A stretch of DNA of 64,000 bases from Plantago ovata (GCA_028274465.1 CM051455.1:119759547-119823546), one strand, 5' to 3'. Shown: positions 43,957 to 55,600, counted from the first letter of the stretch. A program made the numbers and translations. Notes: generated by a model from the letters alone, not told the origin.

Positions 43957-44418
43957 ATGGCTCAACCACTTTTGAAATCATGGGTTCAACCCAACAAAGC
44001 ACTGATGAGAGGTCCGGCTATTGTTCTTTCTGCTGCAACTCGAGATTTGGAAATCAAAAGTTGCATGTTCCAGCAACTCCTGAGGTTCTATGGGTTGGCT
44101 AGGGAGGATGTTATGAGATACTTGAATGATATTGACAATTTTGTCAACAATCTTCCAAGGCCCGGAGCAAGGATAACGGATGATGAGCTGAGGATGAAGT
44201 TTTTTGCTATGGGGCTTGGTGATAAAGCCAAGGCATGGTTAGGCTCTCTGGAAGCCGGATCACTAGACACCTGGGCCAAGGTGTATTCTGCTTTTATGGA
44301 GAAATATTTTCCCCATACTTTGACCGCCGCGCTGAAGGCGCAAATTACTGGTTTCAAGCAAGACTATGATGAGACCATCTACACCGCTTTCGAGAGGTTC
44401 AAGGACCTCAAGCACAAG
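43957..44418 (+). CDS. gag: gag N-terminal domain, intact but cut by copia insertion
   Basis: Starts MAQPLLKSWVQPNKALM and stays open for 154 codons through the gag domain (MGLGDKAKAWLGSLEAGSLD, YFPHTLTAALKAQITGF) to KDLKHKC, where the copia LTR begins. The start is later than in the relatives, which carry about 55 extra N-terminal residues; that leader is replaced or lost here. This copy retains the Trp (SLDTW) mutated to stop in the other two, and it is the least damaged gag in the window. Confidence 0.75.
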
Positions 44419-45907
44419 TGTTAGGAAACTTGTAATTTTGATGAGCAATTAACCATGCTAAATTAAGGAAAGTCCAGTAACTAGTACTCTTAAGGTCCAT
44501 AGGAATTTAGAATTTTAAGGACATTGTAAAAGAGGAACGTTTGCTGAAGACTTAGATTAGGTGCTAGATAAGTTATTTCTTTTGCGTATGATGTATTTTA
44601 TTTTCTGAAAAATCTTGAAGACTTTTGAAGATCTGAAGACTAGAAGATTGCTGGAGACTGGTATCTACAAAGGCACGTGTTGCTCAGAAAGTGGAAAATT
44701 CAGCAACAGCATTGCATAAGTGAAAATCTGAAAGACAGAGTAGGTTGTGCTTGCTGAAACTGAGACTAACCACTTGCTGATGGAACATATGTGACCTCTT
44801 GCTGAATGTACATGAATTTGCGCTCCAATGTTACTGTTTGAATTCTATTCAAATGTGCATTTAATGCAAAGCTTACACACGAAGGACATGAAGACTAGAA
44901 GACAAACAAAGACGCTGCTGAAAGTACAAAAGCAAGATAGTGACATGTTAAGGAACAAACGCCTTAGGATTTGAAATTCAAACGGCTCCTTAATTACACT
45001 ATAAATAGAGGTCATCCGGCAAAGAGTTGAAGTGTGTTAACAATGTGATCAAACTCTCACTTGTGCTTAAAACTCACAAACCTTCAAACACTCTTACTGC
45101 CATTGATCTGTTCCAAGACTTAAAGCTTGAAAAAGCTACTTGTGAAGAAGTAAAACAAACTTGGCTAAGAAATTAGTTAAGTGTTCTTTCTTTCAAACAA
45201 GAACAAGTCTTGACACCAGAAACAATCAAACTTGTTTACTGCAAAGTATTCCAAGTTGTGTTTCTTAGATTACTTGTTGTAACTGAATAAGTTATAATTA
45301 AGTTATCTCACCCCAAAACTCTCTAACTGAAAATACACCCTTTCAGGCGTGATATTCAGGGGGAACTTAATCGAGCATAGTTTTGCTTATTAAAAGTACC
45401 AAGTTTGGTGGAGAACAAGGTTTAGTTCTCTAGTTTAGGTTGGAGACAAAGCAAGTGTGCTTTGGTTTCTGTTGAATCGCTTTAGATAGGAGATGGTAAG
45501 GAACCTCAATCATATCTTAGTGGATTCAGTCCTAGAAAGGACGAAGTGGATTAGTTGAGAGATTACGCCACTCTCAGATACCACTATAAAAGTGTTTGTG
45601 TGATTTACTTACTGTATTTAGCTTTCAGCAAATCATATCTGTCTGTACACAGTCACTTACTTCACGTGCTGAAACCTTTACTTACTGAAAGAGCACTTAT
45701 TGTATCAAAGACTTCCGCTCTCTGATTTTAAGTATCAGCAAACCAAGCTACTGTAAAGTAACTTACGCTTGTTGAGAAAGTTAAGTATCAGCAAACTCAT
45801 TACTGAAAAGTAATAAGTACTTGCTGAAAAGTTTTAAACGACGAAAGTTTGAAAAGACTATTCACCCCCCCCCTCTAGTCTTTTCTTGTTGTTTAAAGGG
45901 ACCAACA
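44419..45907 (+). repeat. 5' LTR of the Sirevirus-like element
   Basis: 1489 bases, TGTTAGG...CCAACA. TATA box ACTATAAATAGAGG (44998-45011). The 3' part has small hairpins with GNRA-type loops (ATTACT-GAAA-AGTAAT, 45799-45814; TACT-GTAA-AGTA, 45749-45760). Compared with the 3' LTR at 63334 it lacks about 135 bases near 44610 and a further 25-base slip, so the LTRs differ in length. Confidence 0.88.
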
Positions 45908-45909
45908 AG

Positions 45910-45921
45910 TGGTATCAGAGC
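45910..45921 (+). promoter_or_regulatory. primer-binding site, initiator tRNA-Met
   Basis: TGGTATCAGAGC, two bases after the LTR: the classic copia primer site. Confidence 0.92.
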
Positions 45922-46017
45922 GAGGTTCTTTAACCTTCTGCACTAAACCTAGATCCCCTTAGGTGCTTTCCGTAAATCACTCTCACTTGATCAGTTTGGT
46001 AGTGTTTTGCTGACAGG

Positions 46018-47844
46018 ATGTCTTTAGGAGATGCTCCCTTGCTGAAGCTGGAAAATTATGAGAAATGGCGAAACAACATGATGCTACATCTTGAGGCCAT
46101 TAGTGATGAGATGGTCACCGTCATTAATCATGGACCTATCAAGATCACCAAGGTTGAAAGGAGTTTCCCTCACAAGACCACTGAAGCTGGAAAGGAAACC
46201 ATCCTAGGCGAACCATCAGATACAGTTGTGCCAAAACCAAGAGAGGAATGGACTTCTGACGAAGCTAAGAGATTCCGTCTTGATGGCCAAGCAAGAAATA
46301 TCATCATTCGATCAACTCCGGATACCATACAGTGCAAACTGTGGGGTGCTAAGAGTGCAAAGGAAGCTTGGAAAATGGTTCAAGATCTTTGTGCTGGATC
46401 TGACAAGACCAAGGAAAACAAACTTGAAGTACTTAAATTAAAGTTTCAAAACTTTAAGCAAGGTGGAAACGAGTCACCGGAAGACTTGGATTTCAGATTC
46501 ACAACTCTTGTTAGTGAAATGGCAGCATTGGGTGTTGGAAACCTTTATTCAGATTCTGAGAAAGTGAAAACTATTATCAGAAGTTTGAATCAAGAATGGA
46601 TCCACATTCAGAATTTCTATTATAATCAAGGAATGCCAGACATTACACCAACAGAGTTGTTCTCTCATCTTGCTACTGTCAACTATGAGACAAAGCAAAG
46701 AGAAAGTGTATTTGCTGAAAAATCGCAAAATATTGCTCTTGCTGCAAAGCCGTCATCTTCTGAAAAGAAGAATGAAAAAGAACCTACTGATGAAAATGCT
46801 TTGGTTGTCAAAAACATGAAGAAATTCATCAGCAAGGAACTTGAAAGGCGAAAAGCAAAAGAGAAGCTGAAAGAGCATCTCGGTAACAACTACCATAAGT
46901 ACAAGAATGATACTAGCTCGCTGAACAAGCAAGCTCAGCAAGCTAATTGCCCTTTGCTGAAAGGCAAATCTGTTGTAAAGAAGAAGAAGTTCAAAAGAGC
47001 TTTTATTGCTGAACAAAAGAAGAAGCTTCAAGCAAAAATCGATGCATTGTGTATTGATACTAGCTCCGAAGATAGTGAGGATGAAAGTTCTGACACCGAC
47101 GATGAAGAAGCCACTCTAGACGTGGAGATTGGCAAAGAAGTTTGTGGAATATCTATGGAAGCTTATCCAAATGTGTCAAACTACGAATTCTGCCTCATGG
47201 CCGGTCAGGTAAACAACTCTATCTCTGACTCAGACTCAGAAAGTGAAGACGAGATTGACCTTGACAAGATTCAAGGAGAAATCGAAAGATTTGAGAAAAC
47301 TCTCAGCAAACAGAAAGAGAAACTACAAGTTGCTGAAACTCTGACCAAGCAGACTACTGAAGAGTACGTCTTGCTGAAAGAAGAAACAGAAGAAAATGAT
47401 GCTGAAATAAGGCGTCTTAAGAAGTTGATTGCTGAGGCTGCAGAGAAAAATTCTCAAATGGCTTTAGAATTGGAAGAATATCAGTCCTCAATTCTAAAGT
47501 TATTTGCTGAAATCCAAGAAATGAAAAAGATGAAAATCAATTTCAAATCCTATGTGGAAGCAAGTAATACGTTGACTGAACTAAACTCTTATTTGAGAGA
47601 TCCATCTCAGAAAGAAGGTTTAGGAGCAACGTGCGAAGGTGACAACGTAGAAATCTTGAAGAAAGATAAATCATCTATCTCCTTTGTACGTGCTACTGAT
47701 AGTAGTCCACCAGAAATCTATCAGTTTGGTCAAACTAAGGTTGCTGAAACATGCAATCAAGTACCTATGACCATAAAGCCCGTTGTTGCTACTCAAAGTA
47801 ACAAGACTTTAAAAGGAAAACAGGTTGCTGAAAAACAAACTTGA
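46018..47844 (+). CDS. gag: copia gag, long, zinc knuckle largely missing
   Basis: 608 codons. Residues 1-220 form the gag-polypeptide/UBN2 fold (LKLENYEKWRNNMMLHLEAI, AWKMVQDLCAGSDKTKENKL, ESPEDLDFRFTTLVSEM). Residues 270-330 are Lys-rich. Where copia gags have a CCHC knuckle ending in CPLLK, only NCPLLKGK remains (near 46954), so the Cys-x2-Cys-x4-His part is gone. Residues 345-430 are acidic, and 420-520 form a coiled coil. The frame stops at TGA 47842, yet the same frame stays open for 36 further codons. Loss of the knuckle suggests reduced RNA packaging (inference). Confidence 0.8.
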   Translation: MSLGDAPLLKLENYEKWRNNMMLHLEAISDEMVTVINHGPIKITKVERSFPHKTTEAGKETILGEPSDTVVPKPREEWTSDEAKRFRLDGQARNIIIRSTPDTIQCKLWGAKSAKEAWKMVQDLCAGSDKTKENKLEVLKLKFQNFKQGGNESPEDLDFRFTTLVSEMAALGVGNLYSDSEKVKTIIRSLNQEWIHIQNFYYNQGMPDITPTELFSHLATVNYETKQRESVFAEKSQNIALAAKPSSSEKKNEKEPTDENALVVKNMKKFISKELERRKAKEKLKEHLGNNYHKYKNDTSSLNKQAQQANCPLLKGKSVVKKKKFKRAFIAEQKKKLQAKIDALCIDTSSEDSEDESSDTDDEEATLDVEIGKEVCGISMEAYPNVSNYEFCLMAGQVNNSISDSDSESEDEIDLDKIQGEIERFEKTLSKQKEKLQVAETLTKQTTEEYVLLKEETEENDAEIRRLKKLIAEAAEKNSQMALELEEYQSSILKLFAEIQEMKKMKINFKSYVEASNTLTELNSYLRDPSQKEGLGATCEGDNVEILKKDKSSISFVRATDSSPPEIYQFGQTKVAETCNQVPMTIKPVVATQSNKTLKGKQVAEKQT

Positions 47845-48375
47845 AAGAAGAAGAATGCTGTGAAGCATTCCACCAAACAAGCTGAAAAGCAAGTTGTTAA
47901 GACTAAAGGCAAGATTACTAAAAGTAATCAGAAGTCCTTTGCTGACAAACCCTGAATCAAGTAAGGTTGCTGAAGCTAAAGCTCAACATTCTCCGAAAAG
48001 TGGACTAGGTTTCAAAACCAAGCAAAGTCAACTCTTTCATGAGTACAAGCAAAGTCAGCAAAGATACTTCAAAGAGATGAAGAAAATCAAGCCTAAGAGT
48101 TCTGAAAAGACTCCCAATGCTAGGACTAGAAGGAACCTTGCTAGAAAAGAACTTACTGAAAAGTATGTTCAGCAAAAAGGTCAACAGAGCAAGACACCAC
48201 ATCAGAAAGTGGATTTGACCAGCACGAGTCAAAATTCTTTCAGCTCAAATTCTCCTAGTTCCTCAGCAAGTAGAAAACAAGTCAATGTTGAAAAACTTCA
48301 GACTTGGGTTTCCACTGGACGCATTCTTGAACATGTTAATGGACATCCATCATTGGATAATTAACTTGTTTTCTC
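47845..48375 (+). pseudogene. gag-pol linker, frameshifted
   Basis: Lys/Ser/Gln-rich low-complexity coding remnant (open from 47894 to 48361). It ends WVSTGRILEHVNGHPSLDN just before the protease region. No conserved domain; it is the usual variable linker between gag and protease in Sireviruses. Confidence 0.55.
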
Positions 48376-51300
48376 TTGATAGTGCAGACTTCAACCACGG
48401 AGACAAACGATGCAGTCTGGCACTTTGATAGTGGTTGTGGAAAGCACATGACGGGCAACAAGAATAACCTTATAAACTATAGACGGTGGTCTAAAGGTCC
48501 AACAATAAGGTTTTCTGGTGGAGGCTCCGGATCTACAAAAGGCTATGGTGATGTGAAGTTAGGATGCATAACCATTACTGGAGTTCTTGATGTCAAAAAT
48601 CTCAAGTTTAACCTTTTCAGCATGAGTCAGTTTGCTGACAAAGGAAACTTCATTGAAATTAAAAGTGATGAATGTAAACTTGTAGATTTTGAGACTAAAA
48701 AGGTTATAATGATTGCAAGAAGATCAGGAGGCTTGTACACCGTTGATTGGTCTTCAGCAAACGTTGAAAATGCCTTGTCTCAGATCATGATTGCCTTGCT
48801 GAAAAAGCATGGTTATGGCATAAACGAACAAGTCATCTAAACTTCAAGACGCTGAATAAGCTGTCTAAAAAGGCACTTGTAGTTGGATTACCTAGGGTTA
48901 CTTTTAAGAAGGATGGTGTTTGCAATGCATGTCTGCAAGGAAAGCAAACCAAATCTTCTTTCAAGAACAAGGCAGTACCGTCAACTACAAAACCTTTACA
49001 ACTCTTGCACATGGACTTGTTTGAATCTTCTTCAACAAGCTATGCTGGTAAGAAGTATGGTCTAGTCGTGGTAGATGACTATTCAAGATTCACTTGGGTA
49101 GTATTCATCAAGCACAAATCTGAAACCAAGACTGAAATACCTAACTTGCTGAATAAGCTTGAAGTCATGAAGAATGACAAGGTAAAAGTCATAAGGACAG
49201 ACCATGGTACTGAGTTTGTAAACCAGTACATAACTGAATATTGTACCTTAAAGGTATTCAACATCAGTTATCCTCAGTAAGAACACCACAGCAAAATGGT
49301 GTTGCTGAACGGAAGAATCGTACCCTAAAAGAAGCCGCAAGAACAATGCTTGCTGACACTGAAATAAGTGAGGCTTATTGGGTTGAAGCGATTAATACCG
49401 CCTGTTATACTCAAAACAGATGTTTGATTACTAAGGAATACAACAAAACTCCTTATGAATTGTTTGTTGGAAGACCTCCTAACATCACTCATCTAAGAGT
49501 ATTTGCTTGCAAGTGTTTCGTTCTTAACAATGGTAGAGAATACCTAAGAATATTTCAACCAAAGGCAGACGAAGCGATATTGCTTGGCTACTCCTTGCAT
49601 AGTAAAGCTTATAGAGTTTACAACAAAAATGCACAAAAGATTGAAGAATCAATGCATGTTGTATTCTACGAAAAGTCACAAGGTGTGCCTGCTGAACAAG
49701 AAATATCAGAATGTATGAAAAAGCTAATCATACATGAGCAAAGAACTGAATCTGATGCTATGCAAATCAAGTCAATTGAACTAAATGATGATTCTGACAA
49801 TGACTCTCCTCCCCCTGGTCATGACAAGATAAATATAGTTCACGACAAAGAATTTCCAGCAAAAGACGCAATTGCTCCGGAAGTTGCTAAAATTACGCAA
49901 TCTCCAGTGTCTGCTGATGAAATACCTCAAACTAGCAATGCTGAACAAGCAATTGCTGATGAACAAATCTCAGCAGAGACACAAATTCCCAGTAGTACTG
50001 AACAAGTACATACTGAAGAGTTACATGCTGATGAGCAAACATATCCTGATCCAACAAACAGAAATCCTGTTAATAAATGGATTAGAGATCATCCCTCTAC
50101 GGATATGATTGGCGATATTAATAAACGCCAAGTGACTAGATCCAAAGCTACTCATGGACTTGCTGAAGAAGCAAACGTCGTAGAACTAGAATCACTGTTC
50201 TCTTGCTTTGTTTCAGAAATTGAACCTAAAACCATAGAAGAAGCTTTAAAGCGTTCCGAATGGATAAAGGCAATGCAAGAAGAACTGGATCAATTTGAAA
50301 GGAACAAAGTCTGGAAACTTGTGCCACTTGCTGAAGACAAGAAAGATATTGGTACAAAGTGGGTGTTCAGAAACAATGTGAGCGAGTCTGGTGAAGTAAC
50401 AAGAAATAAAGCACGCTTAGTTGCTCAAGGTTACTGTCAGTCTGAAGGATTGGACAATGATGAGTCTTATGCACCAGTTGCAAGATTGGATGCAATTAGG
50501 CTTTTCCTAGCATTTGCTGCTCACAATGACTTCATTGTTTACCAAATGGATGTTAAAAGTGCATTCTTAAATGGTGAACTTGCTGAAGAAGTCTACCTAG
50601 AACAACCTCCTGGCTTTGAACTTCCCTCAGAAATCAAGATGGTATACAAGCTTCAGAAAGCTGTATATGGTCTAAAGCAAGCACCAAGAGCATGGTATGA
50701 TACCTTGGCTAAGTTCTTACTGGAAAATGGTTTCAAGAAAGGTGAAGTTGACGAAACCTTATTTACCATGAACCATGATGGTAAAATACTCTTAGTTCAA
50801 ATTTATGTGGATGACATAATTTTTGGATCTAAGGACAAGCAACTTTGTGATGATTTTGCCAAACTCATGACAAATAAGTTTGAAATGAGTATGATGGGAA
50901 AATTGAATTATTTCCTAGGATTGCAAGTCAATCAACTCAAAGATGGAATATTCATAAATCAAGCAAAGTATGCGAAAGAAATGCTCATAAAGTTTAGGAT
51001 CAAAGAGGATGAAAAACCTGAAAAGATCCCTATGAGTGTTGGTACCAAATTGGGCTATACTAAAGAGGACAAAAGTGTTGAGAACACAAGTATAGGAAGC
51101 TCATTGGTTCCTTGTTGTATCTAACAGCAAGTAGACCTGACATTCAGTATGTTGTTTGTGTGTGTGCAAGATTCCAATCTGATCCAAGAGAATCATGCTA
51201 CAAAAAGGCAATCAAGATACTGAAATATGTTAAAGGTACAGTCAATGTTGGATTATGGTATCCTAAAGATTCTGGACTTGAATTGGTTGGCTATTCTGAT

Positions 51301-51753
51301 GCTGATCATGGAGGATCAACTCTTGATAGAAAAAGTACCTCTGGAACTTGTCAGTTTTTGGGTACTAGATTAATATCATGGTTCAGCAAGAAGCAAACTT
51401 GTGTCGCCAATTCATCTACTGAATCTGAATACATTGCAGCTGGTTGTTGCACAGCTCAAATCCTATGGATTCAGCAACAATTAAGAGATTATGGTATTTC
51501 TGCAAAGAAAACACCAATCTATTGTGATAATACAAGTGCTATTGCAATTACGCAAAATCCTAAGTTTCACTCTAGGACCAAGCACATTGATATTAGACAT
51601 CATATCATTAGAGATCATGTGGAAAAAGGTGATATTGAGGTTGTGAAAGTAGGCACCGAAGATCAGCTTGCTGACATCTTCACCAAGCCCCTACCGGATA
51701 ATAGGTTCGCAATGCTAAGGTATAACATTGGATTGATTGAACTACCTCAATAA
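48376..51753 (+). pseudogene. pol: copia pol: protease, integrase, RT, RNase H, frameshifted
   Basis: Order and key motifs: protease WHFDSGCGKHMTG (near 48418); integrase zinc finger with CNACLQGK (near 48922); integrase core HMDLF, RTDHGTEF and [13 protein letters not shown] (catalytic Asp, Asp, Glu); reverse transcriptase [44 protein letters not shown] and the catalytic YVDDIIFGS (near 50803); RNase H SDADHGGSTLDRKSTSG, NSSTESEYIA, YCDNTSAI, DQLADIFTKPLP. Frame changes occur near 48840, 49240-49280 and 51090-51110; otherwise sequence and all catalytic residues are well kept. Stop TAA at 51751. The second copy (57375-58660) shares these motifs. Confidence 0.88.
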
Positions 51754-51771
51754 AGGATACACTTGGCAGAA

Positions 51772-52136
51772 TGCTGAAACAGGTATTCAGCAAGCCAAAG
51801 TATTCCTGTCTAAAAGACTCAGTCACTAATTTCTTCTAAGAAATGATAAGTCACTACATGATTGCTGAAACAGGCATTCAGCAAGTAATTCCTTCAAAAC
51901 GGGTATTTGTTAGGAAACTTGATCACTTGCTGAGACAGGCACTCAGTAAGAGAAAGAACTTAAGGATTGCTGAAACGGGTACTCAGACAATCAAAAGATA
52001 CTGAAACAGGTATTCAAGTATCAAAGGAATTTTCTGAGACGAGAACTCAGAAAAAAAGAGCAAAAGCTGATCTCTCAGATTTTACCAAAAGATGTCTCAA
52101 GTATAAAAGAATTTACTGATACGGGAAATCGGAAAT
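51772..52136 (+). repeat. array of eight hairpins with a constant 7-base loop
   Basis: Between pol and the envelope-like ORF. Loops and outer coordinates: ACAGGTA (51772-51792), ACAGGCA (51862-51884), ACGGGTA (51889-51916), ACAGGCA (51926-51950), ACGGGTA (51965-51992), ACAGGTA (51997-52022), ACGAGAA (52030-52054), ACGGGAA (52111-52136). Stems of 7-9 bp differ but pair: TGCTGAA/TTCAGCA, CTTGCTGAG/CTCAGTAAG (one G-T), GATAC+TGAA/TTCA+GTATC, TTTTCTGAG/CTCAGAAAA. Repeated at 58678-59039 in copy B. Confidence 0.85.
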
Positions 52137-52659
52137 ATCTTTTAATCTTAGGAAATATGAGATATCTAAATAAGGGGGAACTTTCAGCAAGTATCTAGAT
52201 TGTTAATTCAAACTCGCTGAAAAGATTCTTGTCTATTTCAGCAAGAAATCTATCCCTTAATACTCGGAAAAATCAATTTGTGCCGTTAACTGGCACAGAT
52301 AAACTCGCAATAATCATGAAATGAAATTCAATCGTGGCCATTGATTAAAGGAGTTACTTATCTAACGGCTAACAAAACAAAGAGAGAGAGTGCTCTGACG
52401 GTTTTAGTTAGTGGGCCACTACGCATTCAATGCAAAGGCTCCACTAACTCCAGTGTTTCTCTGTTTTACCCTTGCTGAGAGCTCAAATCGATTGAGTTTC
52501 TCACACACCAGAGACACTATATAAAGAAGGAGTTAGAGAAATGACAAAATTCTTTAACTCACATTTCCTTTCTCTGCAAATTCTAGCCTGAATCTACTGT
52601 ACCTCCGGTCAAAAAGCAAACTATCTTTTTCGTACACATTTTCTTGCTCTATATAAGAA
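52137..52659 (+). promoter_or_regulatory. putative internal promoter for the envelope-like ORF
   Basis: A TATA box TATATAAA (52518-52525) lies 135 bases before the ATG at 52660, preceded by GA-repeats (GAGAGAGAG near 52381) and followed by a plausible leader. The pol frame ends at a TAA 900 bases earlier, so the SIRE1-type stop-codon read-through cannot supply this ORF. Copy B reads TATATCAA at the same place. Confidence 0.45.
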
Positions 52660-55600
52660 ATGGCTCCCAAGAGACAGTCATCTAAGTCCTCAAAGTCGTC
52701 AAAGGTTGACAGTGCTGAAACACACACTGCTCCGGTGACTACTCCGGCCACAAACACAACGAAAGTTGTGTTGAAAAACGACCGAATCTCAAAAAAACCT
52801 ATGCCTCCGTCATATCTTGACACTGCAAAGTGTGAGATGTTGATGCAATGGGGAGGGTTTGCAAAAGAAAAGTACATTAGGTACTTTTATGAACAAGAAC
52901 TCGATGACGAAAATGAAGAGGCGCTTGAGTTTATCAAGCAGCAAGGCCTCATGAACTTTATCTCTGCTCGCACTAAGAAAGTGAGCATGATTGATGCAAT
53001 GGAATTCTACAACAACGCAGAAATCCAATCCATTACAGACAGTAATGGAGTCACTGAAAAAGTGATCCTTACTTATGTTCAGAACACGCAAATCGTCCTG
53101 AAATGGACTGATTTAGCGGAGATATTTCAGATTCCAACCACTGGAACTGAAGATGACGTCACTGCCACTGACGAAGAAATTGAAGCTTCTACAGTGATGT
53201 CAGAAATGAGAAAATGAAGAAAGGCGAGATAGCTCCCGTGACTTGGACAAAGCACGTTAAGAGAAAGCATCTCTGCCATTCACTTGGACTAGTAGCTCTG
53301 CTACTGATAAAAGTTCTTGACTCACAAGTTGGAGGAATTGACCAAGTAGGCCTGAGAAGATGGCCATTGCTGATGCATATCCATGAAAATAAAACGGAAC
53401 TTAACTGGGCTAAGTACATTTTCAACAGGCTTGTTGATTGTGTCACTAAGTTTAAGGTAAAGGTAGAAGACAACAAGGTCTCACCTTCCTTTCCAGTTAT
53501 GTATGGAATCAAAATATGCTATATCCTTGAACATTTCAGGATTCAGCTAAGAAACCCATTGCCAATCAAGAAATCTGTGTGCAATGTGGGAAGATCTTTC
53601 TACAAGCAGAATGTACCTAAGATTGCTGGAAAGAAAACTAAGAAGACAACAACTGCAAATGTTGTCAGCACAAGCCAGCAAGAAAGGTATACAACAGCTG
53701 CAGATGTTACCACTCAGCAACTTAGAGATGAAACTGATGTTGGTAGTGGTAACACAAATGAAACTGCTGTAGAAACTCAACAAGGTACGTGTACAACACC
53801 TGTTGCTGAAAAAGCAACTATAGATGATTCTCGGAAACTGGAGAAATCTAACAAGAAAAGAGGAAAGCTGATGATGACACTCAGACTGCAGCGTCATCAG
53901 CGAACCCCGTACCTAAGAGGAAACGGACAAGCAACAAAAGAAAGAAAACATTGGCTCTCCAATCAGTCCCTGATGTCCAAGACTCCTCAGTCAATTCCCA
54001 GACAAATGCTGAAATGCATTTGCCAGTAGATGTTGCTGAAGTGATTACTGAAACCTATGTCAGCAATGTTCAACAATCAACTCAACGTTGATAATTCTAC
54101 TGAGAATAGACCACAAGGCAGTGGAAATGAAATTCCTTCCCAAGTCCCCGATATCTACATTGTAGATAACTTAGATGATCCAACCATGGAACCAGTAAGC
54201 GACATTGTTGCTGATCTGCAAAAGCGGCACTTGCTGATGCTGCTGAAAAGATGGTTGCTGAACAAGCAACTCATCAAGTTGCTGAAACAACGCTTGCTGA
54301 AGGACCAGTTGCTGAAATAGCAATGGTTCCAGTTCCTGAAGTTGCTGAAACTCAAGAAGCATTATTCAAAGACGCATCTCATGATGCTGAGAATTCTGGC
54401 CCAAGTTCACCCAAGACATCAATTGACAAAGTCCAGCTTGTACTGGAAGATTTAAGCAAACAAATGGAGTTTGAGATTGAAGAATCATCCAATAAGTCAA
54501 TTGATCTCTTCATGACAAGCAGTGAGCTCAAAGGTCAAGATGCTTCTGCTCAACTGTCATTTCAGAGACAAGGGAGATTTCTGAAACCGCACAGCTTTCT
54601 CAGATAGAGCAAAACCAGAAGTCTGCTGAAGAAACAATCCAAGAAGCTGAAGAAACTGTTAATGCTGAAAGGACTGAGCCACAACCTGTCCTTCCTCAGC
54701 AGGTAGTTAATTCCACCATCAGTAAACTTCAAACTCTGAAAATTGTTCTTTTGCTAAAACTATCCTTTCTCTACAGACTTCTCAAGATGCAAGTCAGATG
54801 GTTGCTGAAGCCTCTGCACCAGAACCAACACTCCCTGCTCAGCAGGTAGTTAATAATTTGGTATAAAACTAAGTTTGACAGCTTAGTACTTGTGTCTAAC
54901 TTTAATTTATTTCAGGATGAAAAATGGAGGATGCTACTCAAGCTCCTCATGGAATGGAAATTGTACTACATGAGCTTGCTGACTCTCAGCAGGTAAATCA
55001 TGTTTCAGATATAAACTCTAAAACAATTCTCCAAACCAATCCTGATCTAAATAAAATTCTTTTTCAGGCTCAAAAGGAGACCACTGAAGTGGTGCTCATC
55101 ACTGAAGATCAGCAAGTAAGTTCTGAAGAACTTACTTGAACTTCAAAAGGACAACTTTGTCAAGAGTTGCTAAGTCCGTCAGCAACTGGCAAAGGTACAG
55201 GAGAATGGATTTCTCAGATCTTCACCTTCATCTCTCAAACTGAGAAAAAGAGATCTTCTTGTTAAAGCTCGAAACATTTGTCCACTCCATCATTCCTGAA
55301 GAAATGACATATTCTCAGCAAATGAGCTCCAATCTGATTGCTCAAATCAGAGAGAATATGAAGGCAAATTTAAGAGTGCCTCTCCAGCTGAAAGCTGGAT
55401 GCTCAAGGTTCTTTTTTCTCTTTTTGTAACTGTGGTGGCTGATTTACACACTGATAAAGGAGATTCCTTAAGAGCCGAACTTGCTATTACAAGATGATCA
55501 GTTTGCTTCCGAACTAAAAGTTCATTCCTGACCACCACATTAGTGTCGTTCCCAACAGTTGAGGCGTTTACTCCAAGAATTCTATCACTAAACAAGTCCA

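Larger units (their letters stand above)
42642..44418 (+). mobile_element. fourth pol-less gypsy copy, 5' part
   Basis: LTR 42642-43734, the same primer site, and an intact start of gag. It is cut at 44419 by a copia LTR, so the remainder lies beyond the window. It is inserted in the gag of the inverted copy. Confidence 0.85.

Noticed and set aside
47842..47844. programmed stop read-through at the end of copia gag
   Set aside because: The frame continues only 36 codons to another stop and the downstream linker is in a different frame, so decay or sequence error is simpler.
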